Notes under the pieces: generated by a model | What the model saw: only the letters and a program-made list of their open reading frames with translations | The model's database searches: none | Told to the model about the DNA's origin: nothing | In this document: positions 20,286-29,808 of the stretch, one piece after another | Numbering within the stretch: position 1 is the first letter of the stretch | Layout: the number at the start of each line of letters is the position of its first letter | Program-made: the position numbers and the translations under genes | Origin: Paracoccaceae bacterium | Lineage (GTDB): Bacteria; Pseudomonadota; Alphaproteobacteria; Rhodobacterales; Rhodobacteraceae | Assembly (NCBI GenBank): GCA_026995265.1 | Contig: JALWPC010000534.1 | Coordinates: forward strand, 1 to 44,869 | Length of the DNA: 44,869 nt | Direction of reading: 5' to 3'

Positions 20286-20319
20286 GCGCTCGAACCCGCT
20301 GGCGGAGCACCCGTTTTTC

Positions 20320-21507
20320 CTAACCTTCCCCCAGCCAATCCTTCAGCACTTCATCCGTATCCGCGCCACAGAGCGGTGGCGCGTGCCTGTAGGTCACCGG
20401 CGTTGCAGAGAATTTCACCGGATTGCCGATCAGCTTTACAGGGCTGTGGGGGTGGTCCATTTCCACCACCATCTCCCGCGCCGCCACTTGCGGGCTGGCA
20501 AACACTTCTGAAAGGTCGTTCACCTCGCCGCATGGCACATTATTGGCCTTCATCGCAGCGAGCATCTCCTGCTTGCCTCGCGTGGCAAACAGCGCCTCCA
20601 GCTTGGGCAACAGCAGCTCGCGGTTCTCTATCCGCTTGATATTGGTGGCAAAATCCACGTTTTCCGCCATTTCCGGCACGCCGAGAATCTCGCACAACCG
20701 CCCAAACTGGCTGTCGTTCCCCACCGCCACAATCACATGGCCATCCTTGGCGGCAAATACCTGATAGGGCACAATATTCGGGTGGCCATTGCCCCGCCGC
20801 TCGGGCACCTCGCCCGACTGCAAATAATTGGTGCCCTCATTGATCAGCCACGCGATCTGGCTATCCACCAATGCCACGTCGATATACTGCCCCTCGCCGG
20901 TCACATCCCTGTGCCGCAGCGCCGCCAGCACCGCCGTGGCCGCATACATGCCGCACATTACGTCGGCAATCCCCACCCCCACCTTCATCGGTGGACCGTC
21001 CGGCGCGCCGGTCAGGCTCATAATGCCGCCATAACCCTGCGCCATCAGGTCATAGCCCGGCAGGTGCGCATTTGGCCCCGTCTGCCCGAAGCCGGTGATC
21101 GAGCAATAAATGATCTTCGGGTTTACCGCTTTAATCGCCTCATAATCCAGCCCGTATTTCTTCAGTCCGCCGAGCTTGTAGTTTTCCACCAGCACATCGG
21201 CCTTGGCCGCCAGCGCCTTGATCAGCGCCGCCCCTTCCGCCGTGGCAATATCCACCGCCACCGAGCGCTTGTTGCGGTTGGCAGACAGGTAATAGGCGCT
21301 CTCGAATGTGTCGTTGCCGTCGGCGTCCTTCACATAGGGAGGCCCCCATTTGCGGGTATCATCCCCCGCGCCGGGCCGCTCGATCTTCACCACATCGGCC
21401 CCGTAATCGCCCAAAAGCTGGGTGCTGCTCGGCCCCGCCAGAATGCGCGACATATCCAGCACCTTCACCCCCGCCAGCGGACCGGGCCTTTCGGAACTGT
21501 TCGCCAT
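20320..21507 (-). CDS. CaiB/BaiF family (class III) CoA-transferase
   Basis: GPLAGVKVLDMSRILAGPSSTQLLGDYGADVVKIERPGAGDDTRKWGPP; start trimmed to 21507 (MANSSERPG). Confidence 0.92.
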   Translation of the reverse strand: MANSSERPGPLAGVKVLDMSRILAGPSSTQLLGDYGADVVKIERPGAGDDTRKWGPPYVKDADGNDTFESAYYLSANRNKRSVAVDIATAEGAALIKALAAKADVLVENYKLGGLKKYGLDYEAIKAVNPKIIYCSITGFGQTGPNAHLPGYDLMAQGYGGIMSLTGAPDGPPMKVGVGIADVMCGMYAATAVLAALRHRDVTGEGQYIDVALVDSQIAWLINEGTNYLQSGEVPERRGNGHPNIVPYQVFAAKDGHVIVAVGNDSQFGRLCEILGVPEMAENVDFATNIKRIENRELLLPKLEALFATRGKQEMLAAMKANNVPCGEVNDLSEVFASPQVAAREMVVEMDHPHSPVKLIGNPVKFSATPVTYRHAPPLCGADTDEVLKDWLGEG

Positions 21508-21640
21508 GCACCTTGCCTCCTGAATCTTGCTTGCCGCCACCCCGCGGCCCCTGCCCGCAGCATAGGCCCAAGCCCCGCCTGCCGCAAGCGGCCCACACCC
21601 GTTTTCACACGGATCATAAAAGGTTAACGTAGCCGCGCAC

Positions 21641-21684
21641 GCCGGATGTCCGACGGATGTCCTACAAAAGTCCGACAGATGTCC
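21641..21684 (+). repeat. array A: four 11-bp tandem units
   Basis: GCCGGATGTCC|GACGGATGTCC|TACAAAAGTCC|GACAGATGTCC; related to the inverted array at 31570-31613. Confidence 0.85.
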
Positions 21685-21771
21685 GCATGGGGGTTTTGCC
21701 CCCGTTAACCCTTGAATTCCGCCGCCGCGCATCAATATATGCAGTAACTCGAATATTTCCGGAGCCAGATC

Positions 21772-22203
21772 ATGTCTGCCAAAAACCTCACCTGCCTATC
21801 TTGCGGCACCGTAAACCGCGTGCCCGAAGAGCGCCTCTCATCCAAGCCCAAATGCGGCACCTGCGGCCAACCGCTCAACCAGCCCAAAGTCACCGAAATC
21901 GACGCCGCCACCCTCACCAAAGCCAGCAAGCGCGACCAGCTCCCGCTGGTGGTGGATTTCTGGGCCCCGTGGTGCGGCCCCTGCCGGATGATGGCACCGG
22001 AATTTTCCAAAGCCGCCACCCGGCTTGGCACGGCAGTGCGCTTTGCCAAGATCAACACAGAAGAGTTTCCTGCCGTCTCCCGGCGTCATAATATCCGCGG
22101 CATCCCAACCATGGCCCTGTTTAAAAACGGCAAAGAGGTCGCCCGCCAATCCGGTGCGCTTCGCGCCGACCAGATCAAGGCATGGGTAGAAAGCCACAGC
22201 TAA
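21772..22203 (+). CDS. trxC: thioredoxin 2 (N-terminal zinc ribbon)
   Basis: CLSCGTVNRVPEERLSSKPKCGTCG, then FWAPWCGPCRMMAPEF. Confidence 0.93.
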   Translation: MSAKNLTCLSCGTVNRVPEERLSSKPKCGTCGQPLNQPKVTEIDAATLTKASKRDQLPLVVDFWAPWCGPCRMMAPEFSKAATRLGTAVRFAKINTEEFPAVSRRHNIRGIPTMALFKNGKEVARQSGALRADQIKAWVESHS

Positions 22204-22229
22204 TTCCAAATTGGTCAAATATCCCGGGG

Positions 22230-22260
22230 GGCTGCCAGCGGCAGCGGGGGCAGCGCCCCC
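22230..22260. terminator. GC-rich hairpin between convergent trxC and smc
   Basis: GGGGGCTGCC...GGCAGCGCCCCC. Confidence 0.45.
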
Positions 22261-22262
22261 TC

Positions 22263-25200
22263 CTAGCCCTCGACCATCTCTTCGGCCTGCCGCAGATCCA
22301 CCGATACCAGTTGCGACACGCCTTTTTCCCCCATTGTCACCCCGAATAGCCGCTCCATCCGGCTCATGGTCACCGCGTGGTGGGTGATGATCAGAAAGCG
22401 GGTGCTGGTCTGGGTGGTCATTTCGTCCAGCAGGTCGCAAAAGCGGGTGACGTTGGCATCGTCCAGTGGCGCATCGACCTCGTCGAGCACGCAAATCGGG
22501 CTGGGGTTGGCCAGAAACACCGCGAAAATCAGCGACATCGCGGTCAGGGTTTGCTCGCCGCCCGAGAGCAGCGAGAGCGTCGAGAGCTTCTTGCCCGGCG
22601 GTTGGCACATAATCTCCAGCCCCGCCTCAAGCGGGTCATCAGATTCCACCAGCACCAGCTTGGCCGCGCCACCGCCAAACAGGTGTTTGAACAGCATTTC
22701 GAAATTCCTGTTCACGGTTTCAAACGCCGCCAGCAGCCGTTCGCGCCCTTCCGCGTTCAGGTTGGCGATCCCGTGCCGGAGCTTGGCCACCGCCGCCTCG
22801 AGGTCCTGCTTTTCCGCCTGTAGCGAGGCCAGTTCCTCCTGCACGGCTTTGGCGTCTTCCTCGGCGCGCAGGTTCACCGCGCCCAGCGCGTCCCGCTGCC
22901 GCCTGAGCCGCGTCACATCGGCCTCGATCACCCCGGATTCCGGCATCTTGTCAGGGTCCGCCTCCAGCGTGTCCAGCAGCACTTGCGGGGCGACGCCGGT
23001 TTCCTCGAGCACCCGCTCGGCGGCCAGCGCCACCCGCTCACCCGCCGCCTCGCTCAGGGCCTCGGCCCGGGCTCTTTCCTCGCGGGCCTCCGACGCGGCG
23101 CGCTCCGCCAGCCGCTCGCCCGCCTCGGCCTCCCGAAGCGCCGCTTCCCCCTCCGCGAGCAGGTCCGCCGCCCGTTTGCGGCGCGCCTCGGCCTTGTCGA
23201 GTGCCGTGGACATCTCCTGACGGCGGGTCACGATCTCCGCCGGCGCCGCCTTGGCCTGTTTCAGCTCCCGCTGGCTGGCCTCGATGCGCCCGGCCAGTTC
23301 CTGAAGGTGGCGCCCGGCATTCTCCAGCCGCCGCGCCCAGTTGCCCTTTTCCTTCTCGATCTCGCGCAGGCGGCGCACCCGCGCCTCGGCCTCACGGCGC
23401 AGATCGTCGGCGATCGAGCGCTTGGTCATCATGGTGAGCCGCGCCGCTTCCACCCGAAGCTTGTGGCGCTCCAGCGCCTCCCGCGCCGCCTCAAGGTCGC
23501 CCAGCCCGGCCACGCCGTCCTTGGCCTCCTTCAGGCCCGCCCGCGCCGCTGCCGCATCCTCTGCCCGCCGCTTCAGGGCCTGTGTCAGGCTTTCCAGCCG
23601 CGCCCCGAGGCTGTCCGCCTCCGCCCGCGCCCTGGACACCGCCCGCACCGCCGCCGTCGCCGCCTCGTCGGCCCGCCGCCGCGCCACCCGCGCCGCCTGC
23701 TCCTCGGCCTGCGCCGCCTCCATCAGCGCCTTGGCAGACCCATGCGCTGCCCGCGCCTTATCCGCCAGCCCCTGCGCTTCCAGAGCCGCCGCTTCCAGCT
23801 CCGCCAGCCGGTTTTTCCGCTGCAAGCGCAGGGCTGCTTCCGAGGGCGCATCCTCGGCCCCGGCGCGGAACCCGTCCCAGCGCCACAGGTCCCCCTCGAC
23901 TGAAACCAGCCGCTGCCCCGGCAAAAGCTGCCCTTGCAACCGCGCCCCCTCGGCGCGCGCCACCACGCCGACCATGTGCAGCCGCCGCGCGAGCGCGTCG
24001 GGTGCCACTACGTATGACGCCAGACGCGCGGCGCCCGCGGGCAGGGGGGGCACATCTTTCAGGGGCTCATAGGTGACCCAGCCCGACGCCGCATCCGCGC
24101 CCACCTCCGGCGCTTTCAAATCATCCGCCAGCGCCGCGCCCAGCGCCGCCTCATAGCCCTTTTCGGCCCGCACTTTGTCCAGAATCTGCGCCCCTTCGCC
24201 CTGGTCCCGTGCGATCAGCCGTTGCAGCGCCGCCAGCTCGCCCTCATGGGCCCTGGCCTCGCCATCGGCGGCGCTCAGGGCCACGCGGGCCTCGCCTTCC
24301 ACCCGTTGCGCCTCGGCGCGGCGGGTTTCGGCATCCAACAGCGCGGCCTCTGCCGCTTCCGCCTCCGCCGCCGTGGCCACCTGCGCCGCTTCTACCGTGG
24401 CCACCTGCGCCGTGGCTTCCTCAAAGGCCGCTATCGCCTCAACTTCAGCCGCCCGCGCCGATTCGATCTCGCCATCCAGCTTTTCCACCAGCCCTCGCGC
24501 GTCCTCCAGCCGCCGCTTGGCGGACTGGTGCCGCGCCGCCAGCCGCGCCGCGTCCTCGGAAAGCTGGTCCGCTTCGGCCTCGACCGCCTGCAGGCTCTGC
24601 GCCGCCTCGCTGGCGGCCAGCTTGGCTTCGGCCAGCTTGCCCTCATGCCCCGCGCCTGCCTTGTCCAGCGCCTCGGCCTCCCAATCGAGCCGCGCCACGG
24701 TCTCGCCCGCATCCTTGTTCAGCGCCGCCTCGCGCTCGGCGTCCTTTTCCAGTTGCACGATCCGCGCCTCGAGGTCGGCAATCACCTGAAGCGCCCGCGC
24801 CTCCTGCTCGGCCAGCGCCGCCTGCTCCACCTGCAGCCGCTGCAACACCGCGCCCGCAATCGCCTCCTCCTCGCGCAGGGGCGGCACCTTGCCCTCGGCC
24901 GCTTCCCGCGCCTTCATCGCCGCCAGCGCCCGCCCCTGCGCGCCCGCCGCCGCCTTGCCGGCCTCGCCCAGCGCCCCTTCGGCCGCCAGCCGCTCCACGT
25001 CTGCCTCGCGCCAACGGCGATACAAAAGCAGCCCCTCGGCGCGCCGCAGCTCATCGGCAATGGTGCGATACCGCGCCGCCTGCCGCGCCTGCCGCTCCAG
25101 TGTGCGCAACTGCGCCTCCAATTGCTCCAGCACGTCCTCGACCCGCACAAGGTTGCTCTCGGTGCCGTTCAGCTTCAGCTCGGCCTCGTGGCGGCGCTTA

Positions 25201-25748
25201 TAAAGCCCCGAGATTCCCGCCGCCTCTTCCAGCACCCGCCGCCGTGCCTTGGGCTTGGCGTTGATCAGCTCGGCGATTTGCCCCTGACGCACCAGCGCGG
25301 GCGAATGCGCCCCTGTCGAGGCATCGGCAAACAGCATCTGCACATCCCGCGCGCGGCAGTCCTTGCCATTCACCTTATAGGCCGAGCCCGCATCCCGGGT
25401 GATCCGCCGCACGATCTCCAGCGTGTCCTCGGTGTTGAACGCCGCCGGGGCCAGCCGCGCGCGGTTGTCGATCGTCAGCGTCACCTCGGCATAATTGCGG
25501 GCCGGGCGGGTGTCGGCACCTGCGAAAATCACATCTTCCATGCCGCCGCCGCGCATGGCGCTGGCGCGGTTTTCGCCCATCACCCACCGGAGGGCCTCCA
25601 GCAGGTTGGACTTCCCGCAGCCATTCGGCCCCACTACGCCCGTCAGCCCCGGCCGAATCACCAGTTCTGTCGGGTCCACAAAGCTTTTGAACCCCAGTAA
25701 TCTGAGCTTGCTGAACTGCACGGTTTCGCGAATCTCCAAAAGTCCCAT
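22263..25748 (-). CDS. smc: chromosome segregation protein SMC
   Basis: KLRLLGFKSFVDPTELVIRPGLTGVVGPNGCGKSNLLEALRWVMGENRASAMRGGGMEDVIFAG; coiled coil; LLSGGEQTLTAMSLIFAVFLANPSPICVLDEVDAPLDDANV. Start uncertain (ATG 25748 or GTG 25721). Confidence 0.95.
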   Translation of the reverse strand: MGLLEIRETVQFSKLRLLGFKSFVDPTELVIRPGLTGVVGPNGCGKSNLLEALRWVMGENRASAMRGGGMEDVIFAGADTRPARNYAEVTLTIDNRARLAPAAFNTEDTLEIVRRITRDAGSAYKVNGKDCRARDVQMLFADASTGAHSPALVRQGQIAELINAKPKARRRVLEEAAGISGLYKRRHEAELKLNGTESNLVRVEDVLEQLEAQLRTLERQARQAARYRTIADELRRAEGLLLYRRWREADVERLAAEGALGEAGKAAAGAQGRALAAMKAREAAEGKVPPLREEEAIAGAVLQRLQVEQAALAEQEARALQVIADLEARIVQLEKDAEREAALNKDAGETVARLDWEAEALDKAGAGHEGKLAEAKLAASEAAQSLQAVEAEADQLSEDAARLAARHQSAKRRLEDARGLVEKLDGEIESARAAEVEAIAAFEEATAQVATVEAAQVATAAEAEAAEAALLDAETRRAEAQRVEGEARVALSAADGEARAHEGELAALQRLIARDQGEGAQILDKVRAEKGYEAALGAALADDLKAPEVGADAASGWVTYEPLKDVPPLPAGAARLASYVVAPDALARRLHMVGVVARAEGARLQGQLLPGQRLVSVEGDLWRWDGFRAGAEDAPSEAALRLQRKNRLAELEAAALEAQGLADKARAAHGSAKALMEAAQAEEQAARVARRRADEAATAAVRAVSRARAEADSLGARLESLTQALKRRAEDAAAARAGLKEAKDGVAGLGDLEAAREALERHKLRVEAARLTMMTKRSIADDLRREAEARVRRLREIEKEKGNWARRLENAGRHLQELAGRIEASQRELKQAKAAPAEIVTRRQEMSTALDKAEARRKRAADLLAEGEAALREAEAGERLAERAASEAREERARAEALSEAAGERVALAAERVLEETGVAPQVLLDTLEADPDKMPESGVIEADVTRLRRQRDALGAVNLRAEEDAKAVQEELASLQAEKQDLEAAVAKLRHGIANLNAEGRERLLAAFETVNRNFEMLFKHLFGGGAAKLVLVESDDPLEAGLEIMCQPPGKKLSTLSLLSGGEQTLTAMSLIFAVFLANPSPICVLDEVDAPLDDANVTRFCDLLDEMTTQTSTRFLIITHHAVTMSRMERLFGVTMGEKGVSQLVSVDLRQAEEMVEG

Positions 25749-25878
25749 AAGATTCCGCGCTGGCGGCGCGGAGTCAAGCAAATCTACCGAATATTGCGGC
25801 ATAGTGGCACTTATCCACAAGATGTCGTTGCGTTATGGCGCAGTTTTGCCCATCATCGGGCCAAAAGGGGAATTGAAT

Positions 25879-26406
25879 ATGAAACTGCTTGGCATATCCG
25901 GATCGCTGCGCGCGGGCTCTTACAACACCATGCTGCTGGCCGAGGCCGCACGGGTTTTCGCGCCCCGTGAATACCGGCTGGCCAATCTCGACCTGCCACT
26001 GTTCAACGAGGACATTGCCGATAAACCCGCCAGCGTGCTCAAGCTCCACGCCGATATTCTGGCCGCCGATGCGGTGATCATCGCCACGCCGGAATACAAC
26101 AAGAACCTCTCGGGCGTGCTGAAAAACGCGCTCGACTGGGTGAGCATGGTGCGCCCCAATGCCTGGGAGGGCAAACCGGTGGCCATCATGTCGGCGGCGG
26201 CGGGGGTCACCGGCGGGGTGCGGGCGCAATACTCCCTGCGCCACTGCATGACCCCGTTCAACCCCCGCATTTTGCAGGCTCCCGAGGTGATGGTGGGCAA
26301 TGCCGCCGAGGCTTTTGACGATCACGGAAAGCTTACAGACACGCGCACCCTCGGGCTGCTGGGCGAGCAAATGGATGCCCTCAAGAACGAGGTGTCGCCC
26401 CGCTGA
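25879..26406 (+). CDS. NADPH-dependent FMN reductase
   Basis: MKLLGISGSLRAGSYNTMLLAEAAR...IIATPEYNKNLSGVLKNALDWVS. Confidence 0.92.
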   Translation: MKLLGISGSLRAGSYNTMLLAEAARVFAPREYRLANLDLPLFNEDIADKPASVLKLHADILAADAVIIATPEYNKNLSGVLKNALDWVSMVRPNAWEGKPVAIMSAAAGVTGGVRAQYSLRHCMTPFNPRILQAPEVMVGNAAEAFDDHGKLTDTRTLGLLGEQMDALKNEVSPR

Positions 26407-26466
26407 CTTGGCGAAAACCTTAAAAAATGGTAAACTCCCTGTTGTAACAAGTTTGGGAGATACCTG

Positions 26467-26781
26467 ATGCGTTCTGTTTTTACCCTTGGCGCGGCCGCAT
26501 TTCTGGCCGCCTGTTCCATGAGTTCAACCCCCGTCGGCGGGGATTGCACCACCCGTGCCAATACCGAACTCATGGCGCTGAAATCGGCGATCGAAGCCGC
26601 AGAAACCAACCTCGCCCGCGGATACGCGATTGAGCGCCGTATTGATGAAGCCACAGGCACGACGATCGAGGCGCACGCGCCCATCAACCGCGCCGAAGAA
26701 CAGGCGAAACTGGCCAGCCTGAACGCGCGCCTGCCGGATGTTCAGGCCCGTGCAGCGGCAGCGGTGGCGCAATGCGGCTAA
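26467..26781 (+). CDS. small putative lipoprotein
   Basis: MRSVFTLGAAAFLAACSMSST: signal sequence with lipobox LAAC. Confidence 0.7.
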   Translation: MRSVFTLGAAAFLAACSMSSTPVGGDCTTRANTELMALKSAIEAAETNLARGYAIERRIDEATGTTIEAHAPINRAEEQAKLASLNARLPDVQARAAAAVAQCG

Positions 26782-28289
26782 CCGGTTTCGGCGGTTAGCT
26801 CCAGCCGCGCGGGGGTCATATCAAGATCACGCACCCCGAGCGGCTCTTTAGGCCGCGCCAGCGCATAGCGGCTGACCCAGAAAAGCCGCTCCTCGGCGCG
26901 GGTTATGGCCACGTAAGCAAGGCGCTTCCACAGGGGAATCCCCGCCTCGACCCGCCCCATTTTGGCGGCGATCTGCAAATCTGGCCCGAACACCTGCACT
27001 TCAGCCCATTGCGAGCCCTGCGCCTTGTGGGTGGTCACCGCCGCCCCGTGCAGAAAGGCCGCGCCCATGCGCGCCGCGCTCACAATCATCGGCTCTTCCT
27101 GGTCCGGCAGCTCTATCTGGATAATCGAGGCGGCGTTCACCAAAGGGTCTGGCGCGCCGGTCACGTAAAGACGGCTAAAGCCCGGCTTTTTACCCGGCCC
27201 GAGGTAGATGCACTGCGCCCCTTTGATCAGCCCGCGCGCCTCAAGGTCTATGCGCTTTTTGCGGTGCTTCAAGGGGAGTTCGATGCCGTCGCAAATCAGC
27301 GGTTCGCCGGTGAGCAGGGCGGTTTCGGGCGCATCATGGGCCCCCCTGAACGCCGCGATCAGCCGGATGCGGGTGGCGTTGCGCCAGACCAGCACCGGCG
27401 AGCGCGCCATCAGGTCCGCATCCACCCGCGGAGCCATGACCACGCGGTCATCCTTGGCCGCCGCCTCGCTCAGAAGCCGCTCGAAATCATTAAAACCCAG
27501 TGCAGGGTCGCCAAGCGCGTGGGCCAGATCGAGGATCGGGTTGTCAGCGGCCTGCCGGTGCACGCGGTGCAGGGTGAGCTTGCGCTTTTCGGGCAACTTG
27601 TCAAACGACATCGCGCCGGATTGGCCCACGGGCGCAAGCTGGGCGGGGTCTCCAAACAGCACCAGCGTTGGGAAAAGCTCCTTGAGGTCCTCAAGCTGCT
27701 GGTCATCCAGCATCGAGCTTTCATCGACAAAGCCGATGTCTAGCGGGTCCGTCCGCCGCTTCCAGCCGGTGATGAAATCCGAGCCCCGCAACCCCGCCGT
27801 GGCCAGCGCCCCGGGGATGGATTTATGGAGTTTGAAAAATGCCTCGGCGCGCTCCAGCGCCGCCTCTGTGAGGCCCTCGATCTCGGGCTTGCTGGCGCGG
27901 CCCTCCAGCCATTCGGCGATCTGCTCGTATTCGGGGTCATAAACCGGCGTATAAATTATCCGGTGAATGGTGGTTGCGGGCACCCCTTGCCGCCTGAGCA
28001 CGCTCGCCGCTTTGTTGGTAGGCGCCAGCACCGCCAGAGTGCGCTTGTCAGGCCGCGGCTTGCCCTCATAGTCGCCGGAGACAACGTCGACTCCAAGGTC
28101 ACAAACCGCATCCACAAGCCTGGCCAAAAGCATGGTTTTGCCCGAGCCCGCCTTGCCCAGAACCGCCAACACACTATCATCCCGCCCCGTGGGCGGCGTG
28201 AGCTGTTCATTGTCGAGGTCCACCCCCGCCTTTTTCAACTCACCGGCAATGGTGTCATAGGCTTCGGCCTGATCGTCAGACAATATCAT
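26778..28289 (-). CDS. ATP-dependent RecD-like DNA helicase / AAA ATPase
   Basis: Walker A VLGKAGSGKTMLLARL; LAPTNKAASVLR; FVDESSMLDDQQL; GAAVTTHKAQGSQW; LAYVAITRAEERLFWVS. Confidence 0.9.
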   Translation of the reverse strand: MILSDDQAEAYDTIAGELKKAGVDLDNEQLTPPTGRDDSVLAVLGKAGSGKTMLLARLVDAVCDLGVDVVSGDYEGKPRPDKRTLAVLAPTNKAASVLRRQGVPATTIHRIIYTPVYDPEYEQIAEWLEGRASKPEIEGLTEAALERAEAFFKLHKSIPGALATAGLRGSDFITGWKRRTDPLDIGFVDESSMLDDQQLEDLKELFPTLVLFGDPAQLAPVGQSGAMSFDKLPEKRKLTLHRVHRQAADNPILDLAHALGDPALGFNDFERLLSEAAAKDDRVVMAPRVDADLMARSPVLVWRNATRIRLIAAFRGAHDAPETALLTGEPLICDGIELPLKHRKKRIDLEARGLIKGAQCIYLGPGKKPGFSRLYVTGAPDPLVNAASIIQIELPDQEEPMIVSAARMGAAFLHGAAVTTHKAQGSQWAEVQVFGPDLQIAAKMGRVEAGIPLWKRLAYVAITRAEERLFWVSRYALARPKEPLGVRDLDMTPARLELTAETG

Positions 28290-28350
28290 GGCGGCTCCGG
28301 TGCGGTTACACCGGAATTATAACGCCATTATCTACCCACCGCCAGCGCCT

Positions 28351-28995
28351 TTAAGCCACCATCGAGTCCAGAGATCCGGCAACCGGGAAGGAGGCATCAA
28401 ACCAGGCTTCCACCTCGGCCGCTGCAATGCCGGACTTGGCACAAATGCCGGCTTTTGAAGCTTCGTCCAAGGCCCAGAGGCCCGCGCTGATGGCATCCTT
28501 GCCTTCGCCAATGGTGCCCAGAATTTCCGGCTCCCAGCCGAGGCGCTTGTAAATGTGCACCATGCGGGCATCAAATACACCAACCGAGCTATCCAAGGCC
28601 CAGCGAATACCGGCCTCGCAGCCCGCCAGACACACGGACGCCCCGATGCGGTTAGCCAGCTTGCCCGCCCGTGGTGACAGGCAAAAGCGGGTGGTTTCCC
28701 AGATCAGCGGGCTCGAAAACTTAACACCATTGGTTAGATGGGAAAAGTGGTCATTGATCATGGTATTGCCGGTGGTCGGCAGGTTGCGCATAGAGCCGCC
28801 ATGGGTGCCGTCTGGCAATTCGTAGATCATATAGAGCGGGTTCATCTCGTCATACTCGTCGGTCTCGAAACCGTCTTCGCTCACGGTTACATCCCATTTC
28901 AGGCGCTCCTTGAACTGGTAGGCGCGGTCACGGAACATGCTGTCACGTAACTTGGGGAATGCGTCGAGCGCATCGGCATAGATATATTTGATCAT
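28351..28995 (-). CDS. luxI: acyl-homoserine-lactone synthase (LuxI family)
   Basis: SMFRDRAYQFKERLKWDV...DEYDEMNPLYMIYELPDGTHGGSMRNLPTTGNTMINDHFSHLTNGVKFSSPLIWETTRFCLSP. Confidence 0.93.
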   Translation of the reverse strand: MIKYIYADALDAFPKLRDSMFRDRAYQFKERLKWDVTVSEDGFETDEYDEMNPLYMIYELPDGTHGGSMRNLPTTGNTMINDHFSHLTNGVKFSSPLIWETTRFCLSPRAGKLANRIGASVCLAGCEAGIRWALDSSVGVFDARMVHIYKRLGWEPEILGTIGEGKDAISAGLWALDEASKAGICAKSGIAAAEVEAWFDASFPVAGSLDSMVA

Positions 28996-29016
28996 TGTTG
29001 TCTCCTAGGGTTGGGT

Positions 29017-29030
29017 GCATCGACTGATGC
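29017..29030. promoter_or_regulatory. inverted repeat in the luxI 5' leader
   Basis: GCATC-GACT-GATGC, a few bp upstream of AGGAG (29004-29008 region, minus strand). Confidence 0.5.
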
Positions 29031-29040
29031 GAATGAATCG

Positions 29041-29055
29041 TTAAAGAATTCTTAA
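29041..29055. promoter_or_regulatory. candidate full CtrA box upstream of luxI
   Basis: TTAA-AGAATTC-TTAA, exact match to TTAA-N7-TTAA, centred about 53 bp upstream of the luxI ATG. Confidence 0.65.
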
Positions 29056-29088
29056 CGGGCGTAAGAAACACTAAAAAAACCGTTAAGA

Positions 29089-29808
29089 TTAAAACGAAAG
29101 CAGCCCTTTGGAATAGGCTGTGATCACCGCGTGAACAGTGTTGAGGGCCCCGAGCTTATGGCGCGCCGAATCGATATAGACACGCAACGTGTGTTCCGAA
29201 ATTTTGAGCTTTTCCGAAATCTGCCCACGGTTCAGCCCCAGGGAAAGATATTTCAGCGTATCCTTCTCCCGCGGAGAAAGCTTGGCCAGCGTTTGCTCGT
29301 CTTCCGGCACGAAAATGTCGACAACCTTTTTGTGAATATAGTGGGAAATCAACATCATATCGCGCTTATATTCCTCAGAGAATTTCTCCCAGGACTCATC
29401 GTTGCAGTTGTCATTGACGGTAAAAAGCGCGAATTGCCCGTTGGGCCCGCGGATCGGTATCGAAAGCCCCTGGCTCGCCACCCCCGCAGAAATCGCTTCC
29501 CCCAGAAACTCGCGGCTGCCTTTACTTGACCAGTCAAGCTGCTTCCATTCCATCGGGTGAAACTGGCGCATCGCACCGCTGACAACAGGGTCAACGCGCA
29601 CGTATTTCCGGTCATGATAGTATTGCATCCATTCGGGGGAATAGGTGAGAGCTGCATAAGGGCGTGGTCCTACATTGACCGCATGGTAAACCGCATTGGA
29701 AATGCCGTAAGCGTCGCGAATAGCCTCGACTGACGACTGTATGTCATCGGGCGTTTGGCTCTTTTCCAGAGCATCCAGAAACGTCTCCAACTTCGTCACG
29801 GCGTTCAC
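29089..29808 (-). CDS. LuxR family transcriptional regulator (autoinducer-binding + HTH)
   Basis: EWMQYYHDRKYVRVDPVVSGAMRQFHPMEWKQLDW; HTH LSPREKDTLKYLSLGLNRGQISEKLKISEHTLRVYIDSARHKLGALNTVHAV. Confidence 0.93.
   Translation of the reverse strand: MNAVTKLETFLDALEKSQTPDDIQSSVEAIRDAYGISNAVYHAVNVGPRPYAALTYSPEWMQYYHDRKYVRVDPVVSGAMRQFHPMEWKQLDWSSKGSREFLGEAISAGVASQGLSIPIRGPNGQFALFTVNDNCNDESWEKFSEEYKRDMMLISHYIHKKVVDIFVPEDEQTLAKLSPREKDTLKYLSLGLNRGQISEKLKISEHTLRVYIDSARHKLGALNTVHAVITAYSKGLLSF

Noticed and set aside
21641-21684. Array A as a CRISPR or a canonical Pho box
   Set aside because: Units are contiguous 11-mers without spacers, ruling out CRISPR; the consensus (GACGGATGTCC / CTGTCGG on the other strand) differs from CTGTCAT-type Pho boxes, although the geometry is similar.
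24222-25700. Plus-strand 492-aa and overlapping Pro/Arg-rich ORFs antisense to smc
   Set aside because: Low-complexity shadow translations of the SMC coiled coil.
26417-26431. TTAA-AAAATGG-TAAA upstream of the lipoprotein as a CtrA box
   Set aside because: Second half-site is TAAA; likely just AT-rich promoter sequence.
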